A DNA stretch of 64,000 nucleotides, taken from NCBI RefSeq assembly GCF_910584465.1, contig NZ_CAJUBK010000005.1, forward strand, positions 4,804-68,803. Reading direction: 5' to 3'. The notes below the pieces were generated by a model. It worked only from the letters and a program-made list of their open reading frames with translations. It was not told the DNA's origin and ran no database searches. Of the stretch, positions 1-7,344 are shown one piece after another (the stretch's first letter is position 1; the number at the start of each line of letters is the position of its first letter). Origin of the DNA: an uncultured Oscillibacter sp. (GTDB taxonomy: Bacteria; Bacillota; Clostridia; Oscillospirales; Oscillospiraceae). A program made the translations under genes and the position numbers.

Positions 1-1
1 G

Positions 2-853
2 GGCTTTATCTCCCAACTGCTCCGCAATCCGATTTACGCCCAGGCTGACTTGGAACTGTACGAGTTTTTCAAGGGCCAGGGTGCGGTGGTAGTCAATGAC
101 GCGGCGGACTTCGCCGGGACAAATGGCTGCTATCTCTACCAGGGCCGGGACGTGCAGGAGCGAAAAAACAAGGACCTGCGCGGGCAAATCCTTGTGCTGG
201 CCCCCAGCGAGGGCATTGTCCCCGCTGATACCTGGCTGCGGTGCAGGAAAAAGCTGCTGGCAAATATCACATTCCAGGGCGGGCGCAAGGCTCGGAATAC
301 CTGGCTGGCCGGAAAAATCAAGTGTGGGCGGTGCGGGTATGCCCTTATGAGCGTAGGCAATCCGGCAGGAACGCAGTATCTTCGTTGCTCAAAGCGGGCC
401 GACAACAAAAGCTGTGAGGGCTGCGGGACGCTTCGGACAGCGGAGTTTGAACAATTCGTCTATGGAGAAATGGTAAAAAAGCTCTCCGAATTTCAAACCC
501 TGACCGCCAGGGCAACGACAGTCAACCCTAAGCTGACCGCCTTGAATGTGGAATTGGCCCAGGTGGAGGATGAAATCGAAAAACTGCTGAATACCCTGAC
601 CGGGGCTAATGCAGTTCTGCTGTCCTATGCCAACGGAAAAATTGAGGAACTGGACGCCAACCGGCAACGGCTTATCAAGGAAATTGCAGCACTGAACGCT
701 GAAACGATTTCCCCGCAGAAAGTTGAGTTTCTGTCTGCCCACCTGGACAACTGGGACACGATTGATTTTGACGACCGCCGCCGGGTGACTGACATTATTT
801 TGTCCCAGGTTCAGGCCACCAGCGACCGTGTTTCCTTTGAGTGGAAAATCTGA
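2..853 (+). CDS. large serine recombinase, C-terminal part (5' end outside window)
   Basis: The reading frame is open from base 2 and starts with residues of the type found in the recombinase domain (RNPIYAQADLE), so the TTG at 50 is not the true start. A zinc beta-ribbon follows at about visible residues 108-140 (CGRC, then RCSKRA and CEGC). After it come a coiled-coil-rich segment and a conserved tail. The catalytic serine domain lies left of the window. In large serine recombinases this C-terminal half binds the attachment site and controls synapsis. It may be the integrase of a neighbouring or nested element, since a second complete recombinase lies at 8304. The family call is firm; its target is unknown. 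Confidence 0.88.
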   Translation, partial: GFISQLLRNPIYAQADLELYEFFKGQGAVVVNDAADFAGTNGCYLYQGRDVQERKNKDLRGQILVLAPSEGIVPADTWLRCRKKLLANITFQGGRKARNTWLAGKIKCGRCGYALMSVGNPAGTQYLRCSKRADNKSCEGCGTLRTAEFEQFVYGEMVKKLSEFQTLTARATTVNPKLTALNVELAQVEDEIEKLLNTLTGANAVLLSYANGKIEELDANRQRLIKEIAALNAETISPQKVEFLSAHLDNWDTIDFDDRRRVTDIILSQVQATSDRVSFEWKI

Positions 854-1140
854 ACATTTTTGCAATTCGAGCCTTATGCAACGGCTTGTGTGCCCTTGTT
901 AAGCGTTGCTAATATTTTCCATTAGCTAAAAACATTTGATAATCTCTTCTTTGTATCAATATTCTACCAGTATAATCATATTTTTTCAATATAAATCGTT
1001 CAAATCAGAAATATTTTCTAATTTTCAGGTCCGACATAGTTTGTAGAATATTTAAAATACCATTTCAATTTGGCTATCGTCTTCTTTGCTAAAGTAAAAT
1101 ATAAGCAACCTGTGAAAAATAGTTCCCCTTATTCCATATG
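854..1140. other. AT-rich gene-free stretch after the recombinase
   Basis: No coding frame with a ribosome binding site is visible. The sequence is much richer in A+T than the genes on either side and has no strong hairpin. A position just downstream of a recombinase gene could contain an element end or old attachment site, but no repeated boundary is visible within the window. Confidence 0.4.
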
Positions 1141-1154
1141 ATACGCCAGCAGGC

Positions 1155-1247
1155 CCCGCCAGTCAAGGCCGGCGATTGCTAACGCAATCGCCGCGAGCGC
1201 CCAGTCTGCGGACTGGGCGGACCTTGACAGCCAGTGCCCGCTGGCGG
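1155..1247. ncRNA. cloverleaf-like structured element, candidate RNA
   Basis: Nested inverted repeats define a junction. An outer arm GTCAAGG (1162-1168) pairs with CCTTGAC (1222-1228). Inside it are two perfect hairpins: GGCGATTGC/GCAATCGCC (1171-1179 with 1184-1192, loop TAAC) and CGCCCAGTC/GACTGGGCG (1198-1206 with 1211-1219, loop TGCG). A further arm CCGCCAG (1156-1162) can pair with CTGGCGG (1241-1247). There is no T-run after it, so it is not a simple terminator. A structured RNA or a folded single-stranded DNA element are both possible. The structure is seen; any function is unknown. Confidence 0.5.
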
Positions 1248-1324
1248 TTTTGGTAGTCAAGGGGAACATTCCCTCAAAGTCGGCTAAAGCCGCCTTTGGG
1301 TACTGGTAGGGCAGCTACGCAAAA

Positions 1325-1348
1325 TAAATCCCACGGTGAGACGCAAAT
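1325..1348. repeat. dispersed intergenic motif, copy 1 of 3
   Basis: Contains TAAATCCC, a variable CRCSR-type middle, then TGAGACGCAAA. The same arrangement occurs at 6811 and 7997, always between genes and always inside the mobile element. This copy lies about 100 bases upstream of the response regulator gene. Confidence 0.6.
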
Positions 1349-1371
1349 CCTCCTCTGTGTCTCCCGCAGAC

Positions 1372-1400
1372 TTGAATTGCTGCAACATAGGGACTATAAT
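1372..1400 (+). promoter_or_regulatory. sigma-A type promoter for the two-component operon
   Basis: TTGAAT at 1372-1377 and a consensus TATAAT at 1395-1400 are separated by 17 bases. The -10 box lies about 30 bases upstream of the response regulator start codon. Confidence 0.75.
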
Positions 1401-1429
1401 ACAGCCATATTCACCTGGGAGGTGACTTT

Positions 1430-2098
1430 ATGGCGAATATTCTGATTGTCGAAGATGAAAAGGCCATGCAGAACATCATCGCGGACTATATGCGGAAGGG
1501 CGGCCACACCTGCTTTACCGCCGACGACGGCATAGATGCCCTTGTCACGCTGAAAAATCATCCTATGGATTTGATGATCCTGGATGTGATGATGCCCCAT
1601 CTGGACGGTTTCTCCGTCTGCAAGATGGCGCGGGAAATGAGCGATATGCCCATTATCATGCTCACCGCCAAAAGTGCGGAGGATGACAAGCTGAAAGGCT
1701 ATGATTACGGCGCGGACGACTACATGACAAAGCCATTCAGCCCCAAGGTACTGCTGGCCAAGGCGAACGCCCTCCTGCGCCGTTCCTCCCCCGCTTCCGC
1801 CGGAGCAATCACCGCCGGGAAGATTATGCTCCACCCCAACGCACACAAGGTCTATCTGGACGGTCAGGAGATCACTTTGACCCACAAGGAGTATGAATTG
1901 CTCGCCTTTCTGATGGCAAACCCTGGGCAGATATTCGATCGGGAGCAGCTTTTGAACCGTGTTTGGGGCTATGATTTCGAGGGAACGACCCGAACCGTGG
2001 ACACCCACATCAAGACCCTGCGGCAAAAGCTGGGGGGCGAGGGCAGGCATATCGTCACGCTGATCCGCTCCGGCTATAAATTCGAGGTGGCGGTATGA
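1430..2098 (+). CDS. OmpR/PhoB-family response regulator
   Basis: This 222-residue protein has an N-terminal receiver domain with the acidic pair near residues 9-10, phospho-acceptor Asp52 (in MILDVMMPHLDG), Thr79 and Lys101. Its C-terminal winged-helix DNA-binding domain ends with a typical RTVDTHIKTLRQKL recognition region. GGAGGTGA lies 5 bases before the ATG. The stop overlaps the start of the sensor kinase, so the two are translationally coupled. The family binds tandem direct repeats spaced about 11 bp. A set of four such repeats precedes the ABC operon at 3803-6806, making that operon the likely target. The inducing signal is unknown; peptide antibiotics are one possibility. Confidence 0.93.
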   Translation: MANILIVEDEKAMQNIIADYMRKGGHTCFTADDGIDALVTLKNHPMDLMILDVMMPHLDGFSVCKMAREMSDMPIIMLTAKSAEDDKLKGYDYGADDYMTKPFSPKVLLAKANALLRRSSPASAGAITAGKIMLHPNAHKVYLDGQEITLTHKEYELLAFLMANPGQIFDREQLLNRVWGYDFEGTTRTVDTHIKTLRQKLGGEGRHIVTLIRSGYKFEVAV

Positions 2099-3165
2099 AA
2101 GAGCTGTTTTCCCTCCGTACTGTTCGGAAAAAGATTTTGATGCTCTCCAAGCTGGCGGGGGTCGCGCTGATCTTCTCCTACATCCTCTCCACCGGCCTGC
2201 CGGTTGGTGAAAATGCTTCTTTTCTAATCTGGCTGGGGTTTGTTTTTGTGCTGATTATCGGTATCGACCTTTTTATGGGCCGCTTTATCACAAAACCGAT
2301 TGACAAGCTGAACGCCTCCGCAAAGCGAATGGCAGGACTGGATTTTTCCGCCCCCTGTGACCTTGTTTCAACCGATGAATTTGGTGAATTGTCCGCCAGC
2401 CTGAATACAATGGCTGAAAATCTGCAACAGGCCCTTGTCCGTCTGGAGGATGCAAACACCCAGCTTGAAAAGGATGTGGAAAAGGAGCGGCTTCTTCTTG
2501 CCGAGCGCAAAGAGCTGGTGGACAGCCTTTCCCATGAGATGAAAACCCCGCTTGGCATTATCCGGGCCTATACCGAGGGCTTGCAGGATGAAACGGACGA
2601 GGCAAAAAAACAGAAATACGCCCAGGTGATCGTCTCCGAAGTGGAGCGCATGAACGGCCTGATCGTGACCCTGTTGGATTTGTCGGCGCTGGAAAGCGGG
2701 GCCGCAAGCCTGAACATTTCCCGGTTTGACTTTGTTGAGCTGGTGGAAACGGTAGCCGGGCGGCTTTTGATCGCCGCCCCGGACACCGACTTTGAACCGC
2801 AATATGAGCTGCCGGAACAAAAGGCTTTTGTGCGGACAGACCGGCGGCGTATGGAGCAGGTTTTGGACAACCTGATCGTCAACGCCAAGAAAAATGTGTA
2901 TCCCGGCGGCATTCTGCGGCTGGAACTGACAGTGGATGGTGGGACGCTGCATTTCTCCATTTTCAATCAGGGCAGGCCCATTCTAGAAAGTGACCTGCCA
3001 AAAATATGGACAAAATTCTATCGGGACAGCGGCGCGGAATACAGCGGTTCTGGGCTGGGACTGTCTATTGTGGCGCAAATCCTGTCCATGCAAAAATTGC
3101 CTTACGGCGCGGAAAACCAAGTGGGCGGGGTGCGGTTCTGGTTTTCCATTCCAGTTGCCCTCTGA
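2095..3165 (+). CDS. membrane sensor histidine kinase
   Basis: The 356-residue protein starts with two membrane segments (about residues 15-35 and 44-62) joined by a very short external loop. This layout resembles intramembrane-sensing kinases that work with ABC exporters. HAMP, dimerisation and ATPase domains follow. The phospho-accepting His is His147 in SHEMKTPL. The N-box reads DNLIVNA and the G2 box GSGLGLSIV. It should autophosphorylate and pass phosphate to the regulator encoded just upstream (4-base overlap). No separate extracellular sensor domain is present, so the signal probably comes through the membrane or the partner exporter. Confidence 0.93.
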   Translation: MKELFSLRTVRKKILMLSKLAGVALIFSYILSTGLPVGENASFLIWLGFVFVLIIGIDLFMGRFITKPIDKLNASAKRMAGLDFSAPCDLVSTDEFGELSASLNTMAENLQQALVRLEDANTQLEKDVEKERLLLAERKELVDSLSHEMKTPLGIIRAYTEGLQDETDEAKKQKYAQVIVSEVERMNGLIVTLLDLSALESGAASLNISRFDFVELVETVAGRLLIAAPDTDFEPQYELPEQKAFVRTDRRRMEQVLDNLIVNAKKNVYPGGILRLELTVDGGTLHFSIFNQGRPILESDLPKIWTKFYRDSGAEYSGSGLGLSIVAQILSMQKLPYGAENQVGGVRFWFSIPVAL

Positions 3166-3201
3166 TCCTTGGACTTTGCGACGTACGCAACAGCGGGTTG
3201 C

Positions 3202-3230
3202 TTGCGGATAGTTGTCCTTTGTGCTAACAT
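3202..3230 (+). promoter_or_regulatory. possible promoter of the XRE/zinc-ribbon gene
   Basis: TTGCGG at 3202-3207 and TAACAT at 3225-3230 are 17 bases apart. The -10 is a poor match, so this is a tentative call. Confidence 0.4.
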
Positions 3231-3253
3231 GGATAGTGAGGAGGATTATACAC

Positions 3254-3718
3254 ATGGAAATAAAAGATGCGATTTTAGAACTCCGCAAGAGCCTGGGATT
3301 GTCGCAGGATAACTTTGCGAAAAAGTTGTTTGTTACACGGCAGGCCGTGTCCAGATGGGAAACCGGAGAGACGGTTCCGCGCATTGATACGCTGAAATTG
3401 ATCGCACAGACTTTTCATGTGCCGATGGATCAGCTGCTGGGGCATCCGTCGGAAATATGCCAAAGCTGCGGAATGATCTTATCCCGGGACGGCGATAGAG
3501 GCACAGAGCGGGACGGAAGCCCTTCGGGGGAATACTGTGCCTATTGCTATCAAAACGGGGGCTTTACCCAAGCCATTACAATGGAGGAACAAGTGGAACA
3601 GAATTTGCTAGCACTGGAGGAATGGAATCAGGCCACAGGGTTACACCTGACAGAAGCAGAGGCGCGGGCACAGCTTTTGGAATTTCTCCCAACGCTGAAA
3701 CGCTGGCGCGCGGAATAA
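3254..3718 (+). CDS. XRE-family regulator with C-terminal zinc-ribbon domain
   Basis: The 154-residue protein has an N-terminal helix-turn-helix (about residues 5-58; LSQDNFAKKL, then VTRQAVSRWETG). Downstream is a four-cysteine zinc-binding region (CQSCGM and CAYC) of the putative zinc ribbon type. The ATG at 3254 has a GAGGAGGA ribosome binding site; a longer frame from 3212 lacks one and was not used. It lies between the two-component genes and the ABC operon in the same direction. It may modulate the same exporter or another function of the element. Its target is not known. Confidence 0.85.
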   Translation: MEIKDAILELRKSLGLSQDNFAKKLFVTRQAVSRWETGETVPRIDTLKLIAQTFHVPMDQLLGHPSEICQSCGMILSRDGDRGTERDGSPSGEYCAYCYQNGGFTQAITMEEQVEQNLLALEEWNQATGLHLTEAEARAQLLEFLPTLKRWRAE

Positions 3719-3719
3719 T

Positions 3720-3759
3720 TTCACACGGATTTCACAGCGACCTCACACCAACTTCACAC
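3720..3759 (+). promoter_or_regulatory. four tandem TTCACA-type repeats, probable response-regulator operator
   Basis: TTCACAC begins at 3720, TTCACAG at 3731, CTCACAC at 3742 and TTCACAC at 3753. This is an exact 11-bp period (6-base box plus 5-base spacer). OmpR/PhoB-family regulators bind tandem direct repeats of this geometry. The array sits 43 bases before the start of the ABC operon, so it probably serves the regulator encoded at 1430. Confidence 0.7.
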
Positions 3760-3802
3760 CGCAACCCTAAACTCTCCTTATCACAAATAAGGAGGGTTTT
3801 TT

Positions 3803-3952
3803 ATGTTTTTGGGTCTAGCGTGGTACTGGTGGCTGGTGATCGTGGCGGTGCTGATCGTCTCCATCCCGTTCAAGGTCAAGTTCATGAAGTGGTGGAGCAA
3901 GCGCCAGCAGGAGAAGAAAGGCCAGCGTGGAAAGTGGGGTGACGACGAGTGA
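3803..3952 (+). CDS. small membrane protein, 49 residues, coupled to ABC exporter
   Basis: A strong ribosome binding site (AAGGAGGG) precedes an ATG at 3803. The product has one hydrophobic segment (about residues 4-22, WYWWLVIVAVLIV) followed by a basic, charged tail (KFMKWWSKRQQ). Its stop codon overlaps the GTG start of the ATPase gene by 4 bases, so it is the first gene of the exporter operon. Small single-span proteins sometimes act as exporter subunits or regulators; that role is inferred from position only. No family was recognised. Confidence 0.72.
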   Translation: MFLGLAWYWWLVIVAVLIVSIPFKVKFMKWWSKRQQEKKGQRGKWGDDE

Positions 3953-4797
3953 TCGAGGTCAAAAACCTGACGTTCTCCTACGGCAAAGACAAGCAGGCCC
4001 TCCACGGCCTGGACTTCACCGTGGAGGACGGGGAGATTTTCGGCTTCCTGGGGCCGAACGGCTCCGGGAAGTCCACAACGCAAAAGATACTCACCGGGAT
4101 ATTAAAAGGCCACGGCGGTAAGGTTTCACTGTTCGGGCAGGACATTTCCGCCGCCCACGGCCAGGAATTTTTTCAGAAGATCGGCGTCCTGTTTGAGTTT
4201 CCCTACCTGTACGCCAATTTGAGCGCCGTAGACAATCTGAACTATTTCGCCTCGTTCTATCCCAGGGAGCAGCGGCGGGATGTGGGAGAGCTGCTGGACG
4301 CGCTGGAATTCAAACGGGACTTTCTGAAAAAGCCGGTGTCCTCCTACTCCAAGGGGATGCGCCAGCGGGTGAGCATGGCCCGGGCGCTGGTGAGCAACCC
4401 CCGGCTGCTGTTTCTGGACGAACCCACCAGCGGCCTTGACCCCTCCGGCGCGGTACTGTTCCGAACAATCATCGAACAGGAGCGCAAAAAGGGAACGACG
4501 GTTTTTGTCACCACCCATAACATGGTGGATGCCGATTTGCTGTGTGACCGGGTGGCCTTTATCTCCAATGGAAATTTGGTAGCCCTGGATACGCCCAAGC
4601 GTCTGAAAGAGAAAAACAGCAATCACCGGGTGGTCATCGACTATCTGTACCAGGGACAGCGGGAGTCGAAAACCATAGAGGCCCCAGAGTTGGAGGCGGG
4701 CATTCCCTTTGCCCACGACGAGATCATCAGCATCCACTCCCAGGAGCCGACCTTGGAGGATATGTTCATCCAGTACACGGGGAGGGGGCTGTCCTGA
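3949..4797 (+). CDS. ABC transporter ATP-binding protein (ABC-2 exporter)
   Basis: The 282-residue ATPase has Walker A GPNGSGKST (residues 35-43), a signature motif YSKGMRQR, Walker B LLFLDEP with the D-loop SGLD, and a switch His in VTTHN. The GTG start overlaps the small upstream gene. The stop overlaps the next permease ATG by one base. It should energise export by the two permeases that follow. Family resemblance is to ABC-2 exporters for antimicrobial peptides, antibiotics or lipids. With a linked two-component system, a defence or resistance role is plausible but not proven. Confidence 0.93.
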   Translation: MIEVKNLTFSYGKDKQALHGLDFTVEDGEIFGFLGPNGSGKSTTQKILTGILKGHGGKVSLFGQDISAAHGQEFFQKIGVLFEFPYLYANLSAVDNLNYFASFYPREQRRDVGELLDALEFKRDFLKKPVSSYSKGMRQRVSMARALVSNPRLLFLDEPTSGLDPSGAVLFRTIIEQERKKGTTVFVTTHNMVDADLLCDRVAFISNGNLVALDTPKRLKEKNSNHRVVIDYLYQGQRESKTIEAPELEAGIPFAHDEIISIHSQEPTLEDMFIQYTGRGLS

Positions 4798-5789
4798 TGG
4801 GAAAAGGATTTTGCGCCCTGTTTAAAAAGGACTGCCGGATGCTGGTATCGGGGAAATTTTTCTTGATGGCAATAGGATTTCTTGCCCTTTATACAGCCTA
4901 TGTGAATCTGGGCTATATCCGCTTCATGCAGATGCCGCCCTATAATGTGTATCTGTACGACCCCACCGGGACACAGACGGAAAAATCGCCCCTGGTGCGG
5001 ATTGTTTCCTCTATGGAGGACATGGACGCCGCCCTGCTCTCCGACGCCAACGGCGTGGGGCTGGACGCCAGCGCCGGGGAGGTGCGGGTGGTACTCTACA
5101 AAGGAGCGGAACACGTTGACCGCCACCGGGCGGATTACGCCCTGTCCCTGCTGGAACCTTCGGCCAGCCCCGCCCCGGAGGTGCTCGGCACAAACACGCC
5201 GGAACAAAAGGCGAGGAAAGAGATCACCTGCGAACTGCTGTTTTTTGAGCTGGCCGCTGTGGGATTTTTGGGCATCGCCGCTGTGCTGTTCAAGGAAAAG
5301 AGCATGGGAGTCATTCGTGTCCATGCCATTCTCCCGGTGCGAAAAGACTTGTTCCTCCTGTCCAAGCTGGCGGTGTTCCTGCTCTCCGATCTGGCCTTTG
5401 CTGTGCTGCTCACCCTGCTGAATGTGGGGATTGCGGATGGAGCGGCGATACTGCCCACTGTCTTGCTCCAGACGGCCATCCTGTCGCTGATTATGGCCTT
5501 GGTGGGTTTGCTCTGCGCCCTGCTGCTGAAAGATTTTCGGCAATTTACGCTGGCCTATCTGGTGATCGCCATTTTCGCCGCGACCCCCGTATTTTTATCC
5601 GCCAATACATCAATCAAATTTGACTGGATCGGCTATCATCCATTCTATCACGTCTATATGGGCCTGAAAAGCGCCTATTTCGGAGCGGACATTTCTCCTG
5701 TCTACTATGTCGGCGCTGTCGGTATGATCGTGCTGCTGTTCCTGGTGGTACGGCTCGCGTTCCACAGGGAGATTGGAAAGGAGGGGTGA
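4797..5789 (+). CDS. ABC-2 type permease subunit 1
   Basis: The 330-residue integral membrane protein has one N-terminal membrane span, a large soluble loop (about residues 45-140) and a cluster of five C-terminal spans. This is the usual ABC-2 exporter permease plan. It begins on the last base of the ATPase stop codon (TGATG), showing tight coupling. The substrate cannot be read from the sequence. It probably pairs with the second permease at 5793 as a heterodimer. Confidence 0.88.
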   Translation: MGKGFCALFKKDCRMLVSGKFFLMAIGFLALYTAYVNLGYIRFMQMPPYNVYLYDPTGTQTEKSPLVRIVSSMEDMDAALLSDANGVGLDASAGEVRVVLYKGAEHVDRHRADYALSLLEPSASPAPEVLGTNTPEQKARKEITCELLFFELAAVGFLGIAAVLFKEKSMGVIRVHAILPVRKDLFLLSKLAVFLLSDLAFAVLLTLLNVGIADGAAILPTVLLQTAILSLIMALVGLLCALLLKDFRQFTLAYLVIAIFAATPVFLSANTSIKFDWIGYHPFYHVYMGLKSAYFGADISPVYYVGAVGMIVLLFLVVRLAFHREIGKEG

Positions 5790-5792
5790 GGC

Positions 5793-6806
5793 GTGAAAGG
5801 CTTAAAATATCAACTAAAAAGTGTTTTGCGGGATAAATTCTGCTTGATGACGTTCCTGTTGCCCATCCTGATCGCCGTGGCATTGAATTTTATGGGTTCC
5901 ATTGACTTGTCCAGCCTGGGAGAACTGCACTTTGGCGTACTGGAAAACGACCTGCCCCCGCAGACGATCACATGGCTGGAGCGGTACGGCCCGGTGACAG
6001 CTTATAGGACACAGGAAGAACTGGCCGCCGCCATCAAAGAGCCGTCCACCAATGTGATCGGCGTAAAAGCGGACGGTGACAGCATAAAAACCGCGATCAG
6101 CGGGGACGAGCTGGACATTTTTTGGCAGGCGGCAGCAACCCTCCCGGCCCTCTATGAACAGCGGGAAAATGCTGAACAGGCAGAAGTCCAGGTGTTGGAG
6201 CGGCCCGATATTTTGGAAAACTTTCAAGGCATTTTTATTCCCGCTGTGCTGATCGTCGCTATGTTCATGGGCTGTACGTTCAACGCCATGAACATCATTT
6301 CCGAAAAAGAAGATGGTGTGGCTTTTATCAATGAGATACTGCCCATAACGCCCAGCCAGTACATTTTTCAGAAAGTCGTGGTGGGATTTCTCTTTGGCAG
6401 TCTGTCCTCTATTGTAACGGCGTGTATCTGTTTCCGATTGTCCTGGCAGAATTTCGGACTGATGCTGGCGCTGATCGTTCTGTCGTCCTTTGTGGCGGCG
6501 CTGATTGGGCTGTTTATCGGCAAGCTCTCCGAGGGCTTGATGATCGGCGTGGTCTATATCAAGATCATCATGCTTGTGTTTATCGCGGTGCCCATTATAT
6601 GCGCCTTGATCGGGGTGAGCGGGCCGCTGGCGGTCATTTGTAACATCGTTCCATCCCAGCCTGCTTTTGATGGCATTATGGCCCTGTCTGCTGGGAACAT
6701 GGGAACGGCGATAAAAGATATTGGTATTCTCGCATTTCATTGTTTCGCGTGGTTTGTGCTGTATGTTCTGATTTCTGGCAGACGTAAGACCAACAGCAGA
6801 CGTTAA
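5793..6806 (+). CDS. ABC-2 type permease subunit 2
   Basis: The 337-residue membrane protein has one N-terminal span, an extracytoplasmic domain to about residue 145, then several spans (for example around VLIVAMFMGC and IIMLVFIAVPIICA). A GTG start follows GGAGGGGTGAG. It is 3 bases downstream of the first permease gene and of similar plan, which supports a heterodimeric exporter. It ends the operon; a hairpin and a copy of the dispersed element motif follow directly. Confidence 0.87.
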   Translation: MKGLKYQLKSVLRDKFCLMTFLLPILIAVALNFMGSIDLSSLGELHFGVLENDLPPQTITWLERYGPVTAYRTQEELAAAIKEPSTNVIGVKADGDSIKTAISGDELDIFWQAAATLPALYEQRENAEQAEVQVLERPDILENFQGIFIPAVLIVAMFMGCTFNAMNIISEKEDGVAFINEILPITPSQYIFQKVVVGFLFGSLSSIVTACICFRLSWQNFGLMLALIVLSSFVAALIGLFIGKLSEGLMIGVVYIKIIMLVFIAVPIICALIGVSGPLAVICNIVPSQPAFDGIMALSAGNMGTAIKDIGILAFHCFAWFVLYVLISGRRKTNSRR

Positions 6807-6810
6807 ACAA

Positions 6811-6834
6811 TAAATCCCACCATGAGACGCAAAT
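6811..6834. repeat. dispersed intergenic motif, copy 2 of 3
   Basis: Same motif as at 1325 and 7997 (TAAATCCC, then TGAGACGCAAA). It begins five bases after the stop of the last ABC permease gene. Confidence 0.6.
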
Positions 6835-6839
6835 TGATC

Positions 6840-6890
6840 TGCCCAGCGGCAGAAAAGAAAAAAACCGCTGCTGGGCAGTCCTTTTCTCAT
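6840..6890 (+). terminator. hairpin after the ABC operon
   Basis: TGCCCAGC (6840-6847) pairs with GCTGGGCA (6870-6877). The sequence after it (GTCCTTTTCTC) is only partly T-rich, so it is a moderate terminator candidate. Confidence 0.45.
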
Positions 6891-6913
6891 GCCTAAAATG
6901 TGTTACCCAATGC

Positions 6914-6981
6914 GGCGGTTTTGATTTCAAAGCCGCCGTGTTGAACATATAAAGTCCGGCGGCTGACAGGAGGCAGCCGCC
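6914..6981 (+). promoter_or_regulatory. attenuator-like leader with mutually exclusive hairpins
   Basis: Four alternating segments are present. GGCGGTTTTGA (6914-6924) pairs with TCAAAGCCGCC (6927-6937). GGCGGCT (6958-6964) pairs with AGCCGCC (6975-6981), placing the AGGAGG ribosome binding site (6968-6973) in the loop. The middle segments AGCCGCC (6931-6937) and GGCGGCT can also pair with each other, so two alternative folds are possible. A short reading frame begins directly after, and a strong terminator lies at 7117. This architecture is typical of attenuation. The effector is unknown. Confidence 0.5.
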
Positions 6982-7089
6982 ATGAGATACATTGGTATTC
7001 AACGCAGACATAAAGGACTTGATTTGTCAAAAAAACTACTGCCCCTGTCAGGGGGCAGTGCACCTACGAGTATAAACTATACAGTATAG
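6982..7089 (+). CDS. possible leader peptide, 35 residues
   Basis: An ATG at 6982 lies 8 bases after AGGAGG. The product is short and basic (begins MRYIGIQRRHKG) and has no recognised family. It could be a regulatory leader peptide, since hairpins flank it and a terminator follows. It might also be the remnant of a longer gene. Confidence 0.35.
   Translation: MRYIGIQRRHKGLDLSKKLLPLSGGSAPTSINYTV
7029..7059 (-). terminator. minus-strand terminator-like hairpin
   Basis: ACTGCCCC (7038-7045) pairs with GGGGCAGT (7052-7059). Read on the minus strand, the stem is followed by a run of T residues, as in an intrinsic terminator. On the plus strand no T-run follows. There is no nearby minus-strand gene, so it may guard against read-through or be part of the plus-strand leader fold. 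Confidence 0.4.
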
Positions 7090-7116
7090 GTAATAACCAC
7101 TATACTTTACATTCAG

Positions 7117-7150
7117 CCCGGAGGGTCTTAGACCTTCCGGGTATTTTTTG
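7117..7150 (+). terminator. strong intrinsic terminator upstream of the regulator genes
   Basis: An 11-bp stem (7117-7127 with 7131-7141, one G-T pair, loop TTA) is followed directly by TATTTTTT. It lies between the leader region and the sigma-like regulator gene, so transcription from upstream must read through it to reach them. Confidence 0.8.
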
Positions 7151-7344
7151 TCGAATTACGTCGTTTTGTCAGCTCCCAAAATTTTTTTCAAAAAGCGGAC
7201 GTTTTGCGGGCAGCGGACGGCAGCGGCGGTGTCTTGGTAGCGGAAAGGGAGAAAACCACCTTATCCCCCGGCGAAAGGGGGTGAGTAAATGGAAATCCCC
7301 CGCGACTATGACGAGCGGCGCCGCGAAATGAGGCCCGGAGCTAT

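Noticed and set aside
50..853. Use of the TTG at 50 as start of the first recombinase
   Set aside because: The frame stays open to base 2 and encodes conserved recombinase-domain residues, so the gene is cut by the window edge.
1155..1247. Cloverleaf as an integron attC site or a tRNA
   Set aside because: No integron integrase is present, no conserved attC core (GTTRRRY) is seen, and arms do not fit tRNA loop sequences.
7038..7059. Plus-strand terminator at the actgcccc hairpin
   Set aside because: No T-run follows on the plus strand; the T-run is on the minus-strand side, so only a weak minus-strand role was kept.
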